Notes under the pieces: model-generated
Databases searched by the model: none
The model's input: only the letters and a program-made list of their open reading frames with translations
Told to the model about the DNA's origin: nothing
In this document: positions 16,772 to 25,644 of the stretch, piece after piece
How positions within the stretch are numbered: the stretch's first letter is position 1
How the letters are laid out: each line of letters starts with the position of its first letter
Program-made: the position numbers and the translations under genes
NCBI RefSeq assembly: GCF_900240265.1
Contig: NZ_LT964739.1
Location: 156,561 to 220,560 of the forward strand
Direction of reading: 5' to 3'
DNA: 64,000 nt
From: Galactobacillus timonensis
GTDB taxonomy: Bacteria > Bacillota_I > Bacilli_A > Erysipelotrichales > Erysipelotrichaceae

Positions 16772-17527
16772 TCACCTGGTATTGTTCCTGTACAGTACGA
16801 TTCTTCCAAGCACAAGGCAGATCACCGCGATTACAAAGGAACATCCTTCTACTACAGCCAGAGATGTTATGGCTCTGTACTGATACATGGCTGCCGGTGC
16901 ATCCACCAGGGCATGAAGAAGAATCGCGACCGGATAGAGCCAAATCTGTTTCCGGTTTCTTGCCGCCGTATATACGAGCATAGAAAGACCAATGTGTATC
17001 ATCATGGCAGAAATGCGTTCAAACATGGCAATTCCTGCTGTAGCAAACGTAATGCTTTGTGCGTTAGCCAGTATTTGTGCTGTTGCCTCTGCAGTGCCGA
17101 TTTTCACTCCGCCAGCTGCCAGAAGCATGGTCAGATAAGATACTCCCAATATCAGGATTACTTCCATTCCGCCGTGCCCGATTCCATATGCAACTGCGCA
17201 GGAATTTTTGTTATTTTTGCGCAGAAGCACTTTGAATCCAAACAAACGACCGGTTTCTTCAAAAATGCCAGCCGCAAATGCCGCATACAAAGTATACAGA
17301 ACCGGCGAAGCCAGTATTTTGGATGAAACAGCATTCCGGCTTCCCAGACATACCTGATGCATAAGATTTTCCAGCACCATGGCAAACAGGACAAAACAGA
17401 GAGCTCCAGCCGCAAAGGACCAGATGGATTCTCCTGTACGCCGCTTCCACCAGATCATCATCCCGACCGGAAATGCGATAGCGAAGACAAAGGTAATAAT
17501 CAGAACAGCATTTCTGTCCATTATCAT
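16772..17527 (-). CDS. YhfC-family intramembrane glutamic-type protease
   Basis: 251 residues with about seven membrane helices. Conserved polar motifs sit in or near helices: FEETGR (about 93-98), YGIGHGGMEVILI (about 115-127), FERISAMMIHIGLS (about 170-183) and LLHALVDAPAA (about 204-214). These E, H and D residues match the YhfC/PrsW/CAAX-protease type of active site within the membrane. The substrate is unknown. ATG at 17527 (MIMDRNAV) with AAGGGAGAGC upstream. It is transcribed away from the membrane-XRE pair. Confidence 0.82.
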   Translation of the reverse strand: MIMDRNAVLIITFVFAIAFPVGMMIWWKRRTGESIWSFAAGALCFVLFAMVLENLMHQVCLGSRNAVSSKILASPVLYTLYAAFAAGIFEETGRLFGFKVLLRKNNKNSCAVAYGIGHGGMEVILILGVSYLTMLLAAGGVKIGTAEATAQILANAQSITFATAGIAMFERISAMMIHIGLSMLVYTAARNRKQIWLYPVAILLHALVDAPAAMYQYRAITSLAVVEGCSFVIAVICLVLGRIVLYRNNTR

Positions 17528-17628
17528 GATGCTCTCCCTTTACTCTTTATTGTTTCTATATCATATCATCCCAAAGCTACGCAAAAGTGAATTATTTGTC
17601 ACATTTATTGCTGACAAGTAATTTTAAT

Positions 17629-17665
17629 GTGATATATTTATAACGCAAAGTGATAAATATATCAC
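17629..17665 (+). promoter_or_regulatory. Perfect 13-bp inverted repeat operator
   Basis: GTGATATATTTAT (17629-17641) and ATAAATATATCAC (17653-17665) are exact reverse complements separated by 11 bases. The repeat covers the likely -10 region and ends 12 bases before the membrane protein ATG. It is the natural operator for the XRE protein encoded two genes on. Confidence 0.7.
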
Positions 17666-17677
17666 ACGGGAGGCATT

Positions 17678-18091
17678 ATGAATAAAAAAGTCAGTATTAC
17701 AGAATTGATGACAGAAACTGCAGTTCTTACCATTGGTTTGACATTCTACTATTGGTGCTGGGTAAGAACGGATTGGAAAGAATCCTACACGTATATTCAA
17801 AATGCTGTCGCAGGAGGGATCATATGTTTTATTTTCCTGATATCATACAGAGTCCGGAAATTTCACAAAGAACCCATCGATGAGCTTGCAAGAGCAAATT
17901 TAAAAAGATGTGACTCCATCTGTCTGAAAATATTTGCAGCAGCAATGGTTTTGACTGCATTTATTGGCGGCACATTGGGGCATGTAGCTAATACTGCATC
18001 TTTCATGGGCTGGGTTATTATGTTTTCGCTGATCATCATTTCCATACTGCGAATTATCATTTTCAAGGTAATGGATCAGAAGGGAGTATGA
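17678..18091 (+). CDS. Four-helix membrane protein paired with XRE regulator
   Basis: 137 residues. Hydrophobic segments lie at about 12-30, 42-58, 84-100 and 109-130, with a cytoplasmic loop [22 protein letters not shown]. The ATG follows ACGGGAGGCATT. Only one base separates its TGA from the next start codon region, so the XRE gene is coupled. Small membrane proteins next to a short XRE repressor are common in Bacillota; the membrane protein function is unknown. Confidence 0.75.
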   Translation: MNKKVSITELMTETAVLTIGLTFYYWCWVRTDWKESYTYIQNAVAGGIICFIFLISYRVRKFHKEPIDELARANLKRCDSICLKIFAAAMVLTAFIGGTLGHVANTASFMGWVIMFSLIIISILRIIIFKVMDQKGV

Positions 18092-18092
18092 G

Positions 18093-18302
18093 GTGGCACT
18101 TGTTACAAAAATAAAAGAATTCCGTGAAAAAGCAGGATTAACGCAGGCGGATCTTGCGGAGAAAGTTGGTGCCCGGAGGGAGACAATTGTTCATCTGGAA
18201 AACGGTAAATATAATCCCTCATTAAAGCTGGCAATGGATATCGCAAGAGTATTTGACGTTACTGTCGAGGAATTATTTACCTTCACAGACGGAGATAAAT
18301 AG
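18093..18302 (+). CDS. Short XRE-family transcriptional regulator
   Basis: 69 residues, essentially only the helix-turn-helix domain: [57 protein letters not shown]. It matches the YozG type in length and end. The frame opens with GTG at 18093, just after the preceding TGA. It likely represses its own operon through the inverted repeat at 17629-17665. The stop is TAG. Confidence 0.9.
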   Translation: MALVTKIKEFREKAGLTQADLAEKVGARRETIVHLENGKYNPSLKLAMDIARVFDVTVEELFTFTDGDK

Positions 18303-18682
18303 GTGGTTCCGTTTTCAGGCAAAAAGGGTGGTCGGTAAACGCCGAATCTTTTTTGAAAAATGTACACCCGATGCATAGAAAAAGTCCGGAAGCCCAGTGT
18401 TTATACCGACTATCTAAAAATAGATGGGGTTTGGGGGTGCCTCTAAGAAATCCTGGGATTGATGATCCGGGAGGAGTTAAAGAGCTGTAAACCCTCATGG
18501 GGAGGCACAAAGACCTTCTCCTTTTCGTATTTACCGATTATCATGCGGTTAGAGACATCAATAGAAAGGAAAAGGTTCAGAGACTAGTTTCCAGCCATCT
18601 CTGAACCCATAACCAAAACCATGGTTAGTGTACCACATTCACAATACAAAATTGTTAAACATCCTAATCATCTGAATGATTT

Positions 18683-19159
18683 TTGATGAAATGCAGCGAA
18701 CCTGTTTTGGATCCTGAAACAGGCCTGCCAATGAGATTCTGCGGAACTGCCAGAAGGTGCGTTAAAACGCCAAAAGGTTCTTACTGGATCTGGATTCCTG
18801 TCGCCGTCTCTTCCAACGGAAGACATCACCGTGTTCTCCCTGATTTCCTTGTCCCTTACAAGCACTACTCGGTGCAGACCATCGAATCGGCTCTGGACAA
18901 TGATCTGGATCTTGATCGTTATTCGCTTCCTTCCGATTCTTCCGTTTACCGTTGGAACAAATGGCTCGATAAGCTCATTGTGCAGCTCCGGATTTTCCTG
19001 AAGCTGGTTGATCCGCCTGATTCGCTGCTTCAACAGCTTCGTGTTCTATTCCGGCGTGATGTCCGCCGGGCTCCGGAATATGATTCTTCCAGTGGCTGGG
19101 TGGCCGGAATCAATCTCTGCCTGAATGGGCCAAATGACTTTGACTTGGGCCTTTCCTGA
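18683..19159 (+). CDS. DUF6431-like accessory protein of the ISL3 element, copy 1
   Basis: 158 residues (TTG, or ATG one codon later). It starts MKCSEPVLDPETGLPMRFCG, has RRCVKTPKGSYWIWIPVAVS and LPDFLVPYKHYSVQTIESAL, and a basic C-terminal region. The HRVLPDFLVPYKHYS core is what I associate with DUF6431 proteins next to ISL3 transposases. A Cys-containing N-terminus suggests metal or DNA binding. It ends 34 bases before the transposase start. Copy 2 encodes the same protein. Confidence 0.7.
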   Translation: MMKCSEPVLDPETGLPMRFCGTARRCVKTPKGSYWIWIPVAVSSNGRHHRVLPDFLVPYKHYSVQTIESALDNDLDLDRYSLPSDSSVYRWNKWLDKLIVQLRIFLKLVDPPDSLLQQLRVLFRRDVRRAPEYDSSSGWVAGINLCLNGPNDFDLGLS

Positions 19160-19193
19160 TCTTCCCCTATGCTGGGCTCAAAGGAGAAGATCT

Positions 19194-20609
19194 ATGTCCG
19201 AACAATCTGATAAACAGGCCATTCTTGAATTCTTTAACCTCGATACAGGCAGTGTGGAGAATGTCATCTTCCATAATGACAATGGCAGTGCGTCTGTCCA
19301 TGTTTTACTGCGGCCGGATCATCCGCCTTGTCCCGATTGCGGCTGTACCCTGCCAAGGGTTAAGGACTACATTGACAAGAAGATAAGCCACGGCGTCTTT
19401 ACTGATCGTGAGTGCACCATCTTCTATCATGCCCGCAGGTACATCTGTCCTGTCTGTCATCGAACGTACTATGAGAACAATCCATTCTGTTTCAGGAAGC
19501 AGCACATCTCCGCCCTCACGGTTGAAAACATTCTGAACGATTTGAAGATTCAGACCGAGACCTTCGCTTCCGTCGCTAAGCGGTATCACATCTCTCCCAC
19601 AACCGCTGCCTCCGTCTTCGATGCCCACGTAAAGGAGGCGCGAAGACCTCTGCCCACATTGATGTGCTGGGATGAGAACTACGCATTTTATCATCCGGGA
19701 GAGAACTCAAAATATGTGTTCGTTATTCTCGACTTTGAGTCACAGGAGCCGGTGGATATCCTGCCAAGCAGAAGAAAAGATTATCTGCTCAGCTACTTTC
19801 TCAAAATCCCAGTGGAAGAGCGAAAGCGCGTCAAAATGATTGCCACGGACATGTATAGTGAATACCGCGCCATCATACGTCAGCTGTTCCCTAAGGCCTA
19901 TCATTCCGTTGACCATTATCATGTCAGCCAGGAGCTCTCCAGAAAGGCTGACAGCGTCCGGATCAGAGTAATGAAGCAGACTCCAAAATATATTGAAGGC
20001 ACAAAAACACAAACCAACGAGTATTATCTGCTGAAGACATTCAACTGGATGATATTCAAGCGGCTGGACGCCAGAGACAAAGATGGTAAAAAGCTGTTCG
20101 ATCCCGGCCATCCAAGGAAAATGAACCGCAAGCTGAACCGGTTCCTCAATTATTACGAAATTAAAGCCATGATCGAAGCCGTTCATCCCGATTTGAAAAA
20201 GGCATGGGACCTCAAGGATGACGTTGTGGACTTCTATGACAACTGCACTTACGATACTGCTCCCCAGGAGCTGAACAAACTGATTCAGTCCTTCGCAGCC
20301 AGTGGTATTCCGGAAATGAAAGAGTTCTCCCGCACCCTGATCAGCTGGAGAGAGGAGATTATCAACTCCTTCATTGTCGTAAAGCAGCGTCATACAGTCG
20401 ATAAGGACACAGGCCAGGTGGTAGTGTCCGACATAAAACTGAATAACGGATTGATGGAGAACCGGAACTCAATCATCAAGACGATCAAGAAAGCAGCCAA
20501 CGGATATACCAACTGGGACAGGTTCCGCAGCCGCTGCCTCTATGTGCTCAGAAAGAGCTCCAAGCCAATGTTGAATCCTGTCATTCCGCCAAAGAAGGTT
20601 AAGCAATGA
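19194..20609 (+). CDS. ISL3-family transposase, copy 1
   Basis: 471 residues from ATG 19194 (MSEQSDKQ), preceded by AAAGGAGAAGATCT; a longer open frame from 19125 lacks a ribosome site. The zinc-binding N-terminus has CPDCGCTLP and CPVCHRTYY. A helix-turn-helix follows (TFASVAKRYHISPTTAASVF), then the DDE core of the ISL3 (transposase_12) type with VFVILDFESQEPVDILPSRR, MIATDMYSEYRAII and HSVDHYHVSQEL. The C-terminus has LNNGLMENRNSIIKTIKKAA (E). It overlaps the next gene by 4 bp. Confidence 0.92.
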   Translation: MSEQSDKQAILEFFNLDTGSVENVIFHNDNGSASVHVLLRPDHPPCPDCGCTLPRVKDYIDKKISHGVFTDRECTIFYHARRYICPVCHRTYYENNPFCFRKQHISALTVENILNDLKIQTETFASVAKRYHISPTTAASVFDAHVKEARRPLPTLMCWDENYAFYHPGENSKYVFVILDFESQEPVDILPSRRKDYLLSYFLKIPVEERKRVKMIATDMYSEYRAIIRQLFPKAYHSVDHYHVSQELSRKADSVRIRVMKQTPKYIEGTKTQTNEYYLLKTFNWMIFKRLDARDKDGKKLFDPGHPRKMNRKLNRFLNYYEIKAMIEAVHPDLKKAWDLKDDVVDFYDNCTYDTAPQELNKLIQSFAASGIPEMKEFSRTLISWREEIINSFIVVKQRHTVDKDTGQVVVSDIKLNNGLMENRNSIIKTIKKAANGYTNWDRFRSRCLYVLRKSSKPMLNPVIPPKKVKQ

Positions 20610-20905
20610 CTTCAACCAGCTTTCAGCCCCTGAGTCCCGAACAGGCATGGATCACTGCAGAAGGAGCCCGTTTGTATGGCAAAGAAGCAGAACAATATCT
20701 GCAGGCCAGCATTCGTTCCATGAACCGAATATGCCGCTCAGCACAGCGATTAATGCGCGGCATTGAATGTGAGCTGAAGCAGCGTAACCAAACGAGCAAT
20801 ATGACTCTGTATGCCATGAACACAGACGAGATGCTTGCCCGCATCGCCATCTATTGTGAGATGTTTCTGGACGAATACGAAGAACTTCAGGAGACGCAGC
20901 CGTAA
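20606..20905 (+). CDS. Small ISL3 accessory protein, copy 1
   Basis: 99 residues, starting in the ATGA overlap with the transposase. Predicted all-helical: EQAWITAEGARLYGKEAEQY, SIRSMNRICRSAQRLMRGIE, MLARIAIYCEMFLDEYEELQ. No known domain. Identical in copy 2. The coupling suggests it is made in proportion to transposase. Confidence 0.6.
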   Translation: MTSTSFQPLSPEQAWITAEGARLYGKEAEQYLQASIRSMNRICRSAQRLMRGIECELKQRNQTSNMTLYAMNTDEMLARIAIYCEMFLDEYEELQETQP

Positions 20906-20946
20906 CAGGCGGTCTCCTTTTCCTTTCCATTCAAAAACCGCCTGTT
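20904..20946 (+). terminator. Terminator of ISL3 copy 1 genes
   Basis: AACAGGCGGT pairs with ACCGCCTGTT (10 bp), followed by TTACC. The same hairpin follows copy 2 at about 59747-59789. Confidence 0.6.
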
Positions 20947-21030
20947 TTACCAGACGGTTTCGTGGTGGGATAAACCTTCATGGGGTACCCCGACACCCCA
21001 AGTTTTTTTACTTCGTTTTCGAGGCATCCC

Positions 21031-22458
21031 TGTCATAGTTAAATGAAAATGTCCCACACGTGATCAAATGAAAATGTCCCATTGATTTCAAGGCATTCGG
21101 GGACTAATGCATTCATCTGGAGGTGATCCAGATGAAGAAAGAAAAAGATAAAGTTAAAGCTCTAAAACTACTGGAACAAAGGGATTCGAACCCTAAGATT
21201 ACTTGTCAATGGATAGCTGATCAATGTGGATACAGCCGGAAGCAGATTGAGCGATTGTCAGCCGAGAGAAAGATAAAAGATACGTCTGCTATTCTCACTC
21301 ACGGCAATACCGGAAGAAAGCCGGTAACCACTGCCTCCGACCAAGAGATCAGGTACCTTGAGGATTTAAAGAAGACGTATCCGTCAATCACCATAGCACA
21401 GTTCAGAGACATCTATCTTGAAGATGTCATTACAAACAAAGACAAGGAAGCCGATGTTGTGAGGTATGGATTGAAGAACCGCAGCAAGACCTGGTTCCGC
21501 GATCTGTTTGTAAGGGAAGGATGGACGTCTCCTGTAGAGAAGCCAGGCCGGACAGATGGTACACGCGTCACGCATTCAACAAGAGCCCCGAGAGACCATA
21601 TGGGAGAGCTGGTGCAGATTGATGGAACGCCCTACGACTGGTTCAATGATGGCAGAGCTTACGCCCTTCATCTTGCGGTTGACGATGCCAGTACCGAGGT
21701 TCTTGCGGGATACTTCATGGCTGAAGAATGTGCGCGTGGATACGCCCGTATGATGAAGCTTGTTCTGGAGAATTACGGCATTCCGGAAGCACTGTATTCA
21801 GACAAGTTCTCAGTCTTCCGCAGCGTCAAAGCCGGAACACCAACGCAGTTTGCCAGCATGATGAATAAGCTTGGCATCACTATGATCTTCGCAAATTCAG
21901 CTCAGGCCAAGGGACGCGTTGAACGTTATAACGGTACGGCACAGATGCGGCTTCCGAATGACCTGATCCGATGGAAGGTACCCCACAACTATGATTACCT
22001 CAATGACTGGTTCAACAAGAAATACAGGCTTTACCTGAATGCGAAATTCTCATATCCGGTAAAGGATCCACATGAGCTGTTCACTCCGGTACCCTTTGAT
22101 TTCAACTATTCAGAAGTCTTCAGAGCAGAATATCAGAGGCAGATCAGGAACGATGTGTTCTCCATGGGGAACTGCTTATATACCCCGGTGACAAGCAATG
22201 GAGAGATTGTTCACCTCAGCCAGAAGCAGAACATTACTGTTTACATAGACGCAATTACAGATGAGATCTACATCGAAAGATACGGAAAACATTACACATG
22301 CATGAAGGTTGGAGAACGGAAGCGTGACAATTACTACACGGTAAGTAACGAGAAGGAACTTCAGAAGGTACTCAATGAAATGAACGCGAATAAAAACAAA
22401 TGATTGTTACGTTTCAGAAGTTTCTAACAAGATGGGACATTTTCAAAAAATCTTAACA
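21031..22458 (+). mobile_element. IS1202-like element nested in ISL3 copy 1
   Basis: The ends are TGTCATAGTTAAATGAAAAT (left) and, reverse complement, TGTTAAGATTTTTTGAAAAT (right); both continue GTCCCA. The flanks are CGTTTTCGAGGCATCCC at 21014-21030 and 22459-22475, a perfect 17-bp target duplication. The uninterrupted target is visible in ISL3 copy 2. A long duplication of this size fits the ISTde1-type branch of the IS1202 family as I know it. Confidence 0.9.
21132..22403 (+). CDS. IS1202-like (ISNCY) DDE transposase
   Basis: 423 residues from the ATG at 21132, which has GGAGGTG 8 bases upstream; a GTG three codons earlier lies inside that site. The helix-turn-helix reads ITCQWIADQCGYSRKQIERL. 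The catalytic core has LVQIDGTPYDWF (D), LYSDKFSVFRS (D) and ANSAQAKGRVERYNGTAQ (E), the pattern of IS1202-type enzymes. The C-terminal part (about 330-423) is beta-rich with NCLYTPVTSNGEIVHLSQ. Intact. Confidence 0.88.
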   Translation: MKKEKDKVKALKLLEQRDSNPKITCQWIADQCGYSRKQIERLSAERKIKDTSAILTHGNTGRKPVTTASDQEIRYLEDLKKTYPSITIAQFRDIYLEDVITNKDKEADVVRYGLKNRSKTWFRDLFVREGWTSPVEKPGRTDGTRVTHSTRAPRDHMGELVQIDGTPYDWFNDGRAYALHLAVDDASTEVLAGYFMAEECARGYARMMKLVLENYGIPEALYSDKFSVFRSVKAGTPTQFASMMNKLGITMIFANSAQAKGRVERYNGTAQMRLPNDLIRWKVPHNYDYLNDWFNKKYRLYLNAKFSYPVKDPHELFTPVPFDFNYSEVFRAEYQRQIRNDVFSMGNCLYTPVTSNGEIVHLSQKQNITVYIDAITDEIYIERYGKHYTCMKVGERKRDNYYTVSNEKELQKVLNEMNANKNK

Positions 22459-22502
22459 CGTTTTCGAGGCATCCCCAGATAAATTTAGATCGCCTTTATA
22501 CC

Positions 22503-22678
22503 TGATTCCGGACTTTCAATATTTATTCCATGCCGATAATTACGGAGTATTTATCGTTAGCTTCTATTATTTTTATTAACAATTCTTTGTTTTGAATACA
22601 CAGACTATCTCTTGTATACGAGTTTTTATCCCTTTTTTGGGTCAATTTTTGGTCATCATTCAAGCATTCTGATTCTGT
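22503..22678. other. Flank with no recognised gene
   Basis: AT-rich sequence between ISL3 copy 1 and an IS21 end. No supportable gene, repeat or hairpin is seen. Confidence 0.5.
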
Positions 22679-23164
22679 TGAATATTCTGGGCATCCTAGG
22701 GCAAGTGTTACGGATCTTCAAGGCCATTGATCCGGAGCGTCAAGGACGGGCAGTAATTACCAGTCGTTTCCGGCACCGAAGTCCTGCGTTCCGGAGCTGT
22801 AAGTCCACCTTCCTGCATGCATAACCCAGCTTGTTTTATTCCAAGACGGGTTTCGTCGTCTATCCAGGTTTCTATCCAGGTTGGTGAATGTCAGTCATTT
22901 CTGGTTCTCATTGACTTGTCGCTAAGGATAATGATCCGCTCTGCACATGCTGTGAGTCGGTCCATGATTGCTTCGGCAACTGCACCGCTTCCGAGACGTT
23001 CTCTCCAGCCGTCCTCTGCGTACTAAGAGCCGGAAATCGTTGCACTATGCCGATATCTTCCCTCAACAACATCAAGGACCTGTTCACATTGTCCTTCTTT
23101 GACAGGATAGAGGAGTCAGTCGTCAATGATTAGAAGGTCTCTGGAGTGGTACCTCTTCAGCCAG
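22679..23164 (-). pseudogene. istB: IS21 right end with istB remnant
   Basis: The plus strand at 22679 starts TGAATATTC, the same terminus as the complete IS21 at 36543-39096. The minus strand encodes the C-terminal part of IstB ending YAEDGWRERLGSGAVAEAIM and DKSMRTRND (stop 22891-22893). Upstream it contains DLLIIDD followed by TGA where the intact gene has TGG (Trp), and frame slips. Similarity to the intact istB ends near 23164. This is an old decayed IS21 copy. Confidence 0.8.
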
Positions 23165-23351
23165 TAATTATGCATAGGTTTATTCGAATCATACGCAGCA
23201 AAGAATGGCTGATCAGCACTTTCTTTTATGTACTATTCTCTGGGTTCAGGAATTCCAAACCAGTCAGATAATGCCTCTAGGATTTCTCTGGCAATTCTTT
23301 GTTTCTGATTAATTTCTTCTCTTCTATAATTTTTATTTCTTTACTCATCAT
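23165..23351 (-). pseudogene. GNAT acetyltransferase fragment
   Basis: ATG codons at 23351/23348 follow TTGGAGATGACG and give MSKEIKIIEEKK. After a frame change the sequence continues NQKQRIAREILEALSDWFGI, PEPRE, an in-frame TAG, then YIKESADQPFFAAYDSN. This is the usual N-terminal half of a GNAT acetyltransferase. It carries a frameshift and an amber codon and is cut off by the IS21 remnant. It lies 21 bases downstream of the NUDIX gene and was probably co-transcribed with it. Confidence 0.6.
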
Positions 23352-23372
23352 ATATTCGTCATCTCCAATCCC

Positions 23373-23858
23373 TCATTTCAAATCCTTAATGAAATATAGC
23401 ATTCTCATTGTTGCCAACTCATTGCGAGGCATTGAGCGCAATTCTTCTGCCGTTACCCACCTATATGCAGAGGTTTCACCTTCCTGCAGTACCACGCTGG
23501 TTTTATCAGCATCAGTCTCGCACAGATAGTCCACATATATTGATTTATGTAAGTGATGTAACACACGGCCGACTTCTGTAAGCTTATCTGCTTTAATTCC
23601 GGTTTCTTCAGAAAGTTCCCTTAACGCACAAGTCATCGGATCTTCTCCCTGAAGCGCAGACCCTCCTGCAGTGGCTTCCCACATTCCGCCCAGATGCTTT
23701 CCTGGATCTCTTTGCATAAGCAAATAAGTACCATCGGTATGTTTTACTATAATTTCACATACAAGATGGAAAACTCCGTCCGGGACTTCTTCTCCACGGA
23801 CTAAGGTCATTCCCTCAATCTTATTTAGTTTTTCATCATAAGCATCCCATATTTCCAT
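23373..23858 (-). CDS. NUDIX hydrolase
   Basis: 161 residues, complete. The Nudix box is clear: G at SALQGED, then CALRELSEETGI with the REXXEE core (about 78-100). The N-terminus MEIWDAYDEKL and GEEVPDGVFHLVCEIIV matches the isopentenyl-diphosphate-isomerase-like or YfcD group. Such enzymes hydrolyse nucleoside diphosphate derivatives; the substrate cannot be read from sequence. The ATG at 23858 follows TAGGGGATATTT. Confidence 0.87.
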   Translation of the reverse strand: MEIWDAYDEKLNKIEGMTLVRGEEVPDGVFHLVCEIIVKHTDGTYLLMQRDPGKHLGGMWEATAGGSALQGEDPMTCALRELSEETGIKADKLTEVGRVLHHLHKSIYVDYLCETDADKTSVVLQEGETSAYRWVTAEELRSMPRNELATMRMLYFIKDLK

Positions 23859-23930
23859 AAATATCCCCTAAGATTTGCAGGACGCTGTCTCGCAAATCAT
23901 TGGCATAATAGTGCAAACCGACTTCCACTA

Positions 23931-24231
23931 TTAATCACATTTATATTTATCTATAATCCTTGATTCTATGTCATCTAAGCTAGGCACAGTATTCTGCAAT
24001 TCCTTCGGAACATCATCAAATAACCTATATTCACTTACTCCTATCGGCTTAGTCATATCTTTAAGTGCATATTCTGCAACAATCTTATTCTTGTCCCTGC
24101 ATAGGATTAAGCCAACTGACGGATTATCAGCCTCACTTTTCACCTGATCATCAAGAACGGACAGGTAGAAATTCATTTTACCCGCATATTCAGGAACAAA
24201 CTTGCCAGTCTTTAGTTCTACTGAAAAAAGT
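23931..24231 (-). pseudogene. DUF1016 (YhcG-type) nuclease, C-terminal fragment
   Basis: The frame carries VELKTGKFVPEYAGKMNFYL, NPSVGLILCRDKNKIVAEYA and KPIGVSEYRLFDDVPKELQN, the C-terminal PD-(D/E)XK domain of DUF1016 proteins, with the catalytic ExK in VELKTGKF. The N-terminal half is missing. Upstream the open frame runs into unrelated sequence at the 3' end of the glycosyltransferase gene, so the junction near 24235 is a deletion or insertion boundary. Confidence 0.75.
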
Positions 24232-24252
24232 AATGCCCAGAAAACAATCCAT

Positions 24253-25644
24253 TCATTGTTGGATTCTGCGCAGCATGGAAAAATATTTCCGTTTTTGTAT
24301 TGCCTTGCCGATCGGATTAGATAGAATACCGGCTGCAACACCAATGATCCACACATATTTCCAGCTGAAAAGAAATCCGATCAGATTGATGGCGGCGATG
24401 ATTGTTGCCCAGTATATGAAGTGGAATCTCACTGTCGTTTTATTCAGCTCACCGACAACATCTAATCCGTTCGATGAATGCGGTGCATTTTCGATAAACT
24501 CCGCTGCTCCGGCAGCACCGGTACAAGAACGAAAATCTGTACTGCACACTTCTGCGGCTTTTCCGTAAGCGGCGTTGCTCAGAATCTCATGCACAGACGC
24601 CCGGATTCCGTCAATGGAATCGTCATTTAAAGCCGTACCTGCGCCGATTTCCATTACCCTTCTCGCCACTGCTTTCTGCTCACTTGTCTGGGGATAAAGC
24701 ACCATCGGTGCAGCCATATAGAGGCTTTCGGAAACGCTGTTCATACCGCAGTGCGTTATAAAAACGTCCGCTTTGGAAAGAATGTCAAGCTGATCAACGT
24801 AGGGATACACATGGATGTTGTCAGGCAGCACTCCCAATGACTCACGGTTTACAGCATTCCCGCATGAAATGACGACGTTAACATTCTGATCCCGCAATGC
24901 TTCAATGCATTTAGTGTAAAAATCCCGTCTGTCGTTGATAACGGTTCCCATGGAAATATAAACGAGCGGGCATTCCTTCGTTTTATCCGGAACGGCCTTT
25001 GAAAATACAGAGGGCCCTACAAAGGCGTAGTGGTCAGAAAAGCTTTCCGCATAGGGCTGAAACCGCCGTGAAGTATAGACGATGCTGTCCGTCTGATTAT
25101 CGCTCTGTACCAGTGACAAGGCGCCTTTCACATGATAGCCGTAGGGTTCGAGTGTTTTTAACTCCTTAGAAACCCTCGGCAGCCCGAGAATCATATCTGC
25201 CAGCTCTTTCGGCGTGTTCTTCATGTACTGTGATGACAGCTGGTTAAAGGCGAAGGTACTGGTGGAGACCACCAGTGGCACATGATGCTTCCATGCGTTC
25301 AGTTTGCCCCAGAAACAAACGGAATCCGAATAAATGACATCGGGCTTGAAGGTCTTAAACTCTTTATCAAGGAAGCTGTCCATACGAAGCGTGATCCGGA
25401 TGTCCTGCAGTGTCATTTCTGTCGTGGAAATATTCTTTAGTCCAGCTTCTTCCTGCTCCGTGAGTTTAGGAAGATACGCATCGCATGAGATAAACTCTGC
25501 GCCTGTTGCATTGATCTTATCTTCAAATTCGTCGAACGAATAGAATCGGACGGTATTCCCTCGTTCCACCAGTTCCGCAGCAACCGGTAGCATGGGATTC
25601 GTATGACCGTGCGCAGGAATGCAGAAAAAGGCGACCTTTTTCAT
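24253..25644 (-). CDS. MGT-type UDP-glycosyltransferase with C-terminal membrane helices
   Basis: 463 residues. The GT-B fold starts KKVAFFCIPAHGHTNPMLPV, with the catalytic His in PAHGHTNP. The donor-binding domain has PLVYISMGTVINDRRDFY, HVYPYVDQLDILSKADVFIT and HCGMNSVSESLYMAAPMVLYPQ, close to macrolide glycosyltransferases. After residue about 395 two hydrophobic helices follow (FIYWATIIAAINLIGFLFSW and VWIIGVAAGILS), which soluble macrolide glycosyltransferases lack. The gene overlaps the AbrB-like gene by 4 bp. The acceptor is unknown, possibly a lipid or antibiotic. Confidence 0.87.
   Translation of the reverse strand: MKKVAFFCIPAHGHTNPMLPVAAELVERGNTVRFYSFDEFEDKINATGAEFISCDAYLPKLTEQEEAGLKNISTTEMTLQDIRITLRMDSFLDKEFKTFKPDVIYSDSVCFWGKLNAWKHHVPLVVSTSTFAFNQLSSQYMKNTPKELADMILGLPRVSKELKTLEPYGYHVKGALSLVQSDNQTDSIVYTSRRFQPYAESFSDHYAFVGPSVFSKAVPDKTKECPLVYISMGTVINDRRDFYTKCIEALRDQNVNVVISCGNAVNRESLGVLPDNIHVYPYVDQLDILSKADVFITHCGMNSVSESLYMAAPMVLYPQTSEQKAVARRVMEIGAGTALNDDSIDGIRASVHEILSNAAYGKAAEVCSTDFRSCTGAAGAAEFIENAPHSSNGLDVVGELNKTTVRFHFIYWATIIAAINLIGFLFSWKYVWIIGVAAGILSNPIGKAIQKRKYFSMLRRIQQ

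Larger units (their letters stand above)
18408..22494 (+). mobile_element. ISL3-type element, copy 1, carrying a nested IS
   Basis: The ends begin GACTATCTAAA (left) and GGCGATCTAAA (right, reverse complement) and are followed by matching TGGGG and TGCCTC blocks. The 8-bp target duplication TTTATACC lies at 18400-18407 and 22495-22502, the length expected for ISL3. It carries a DUF6431 gene, the transposase and a small overlapping gene. An IS1202-like element (21031-22458) with a 17-bp duplication sits in the right end. Subtracting 1428 + 17 bp leaves 2642 bp, exactly the length of copy 2 at 57251-59892. Confidence 0.9.
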
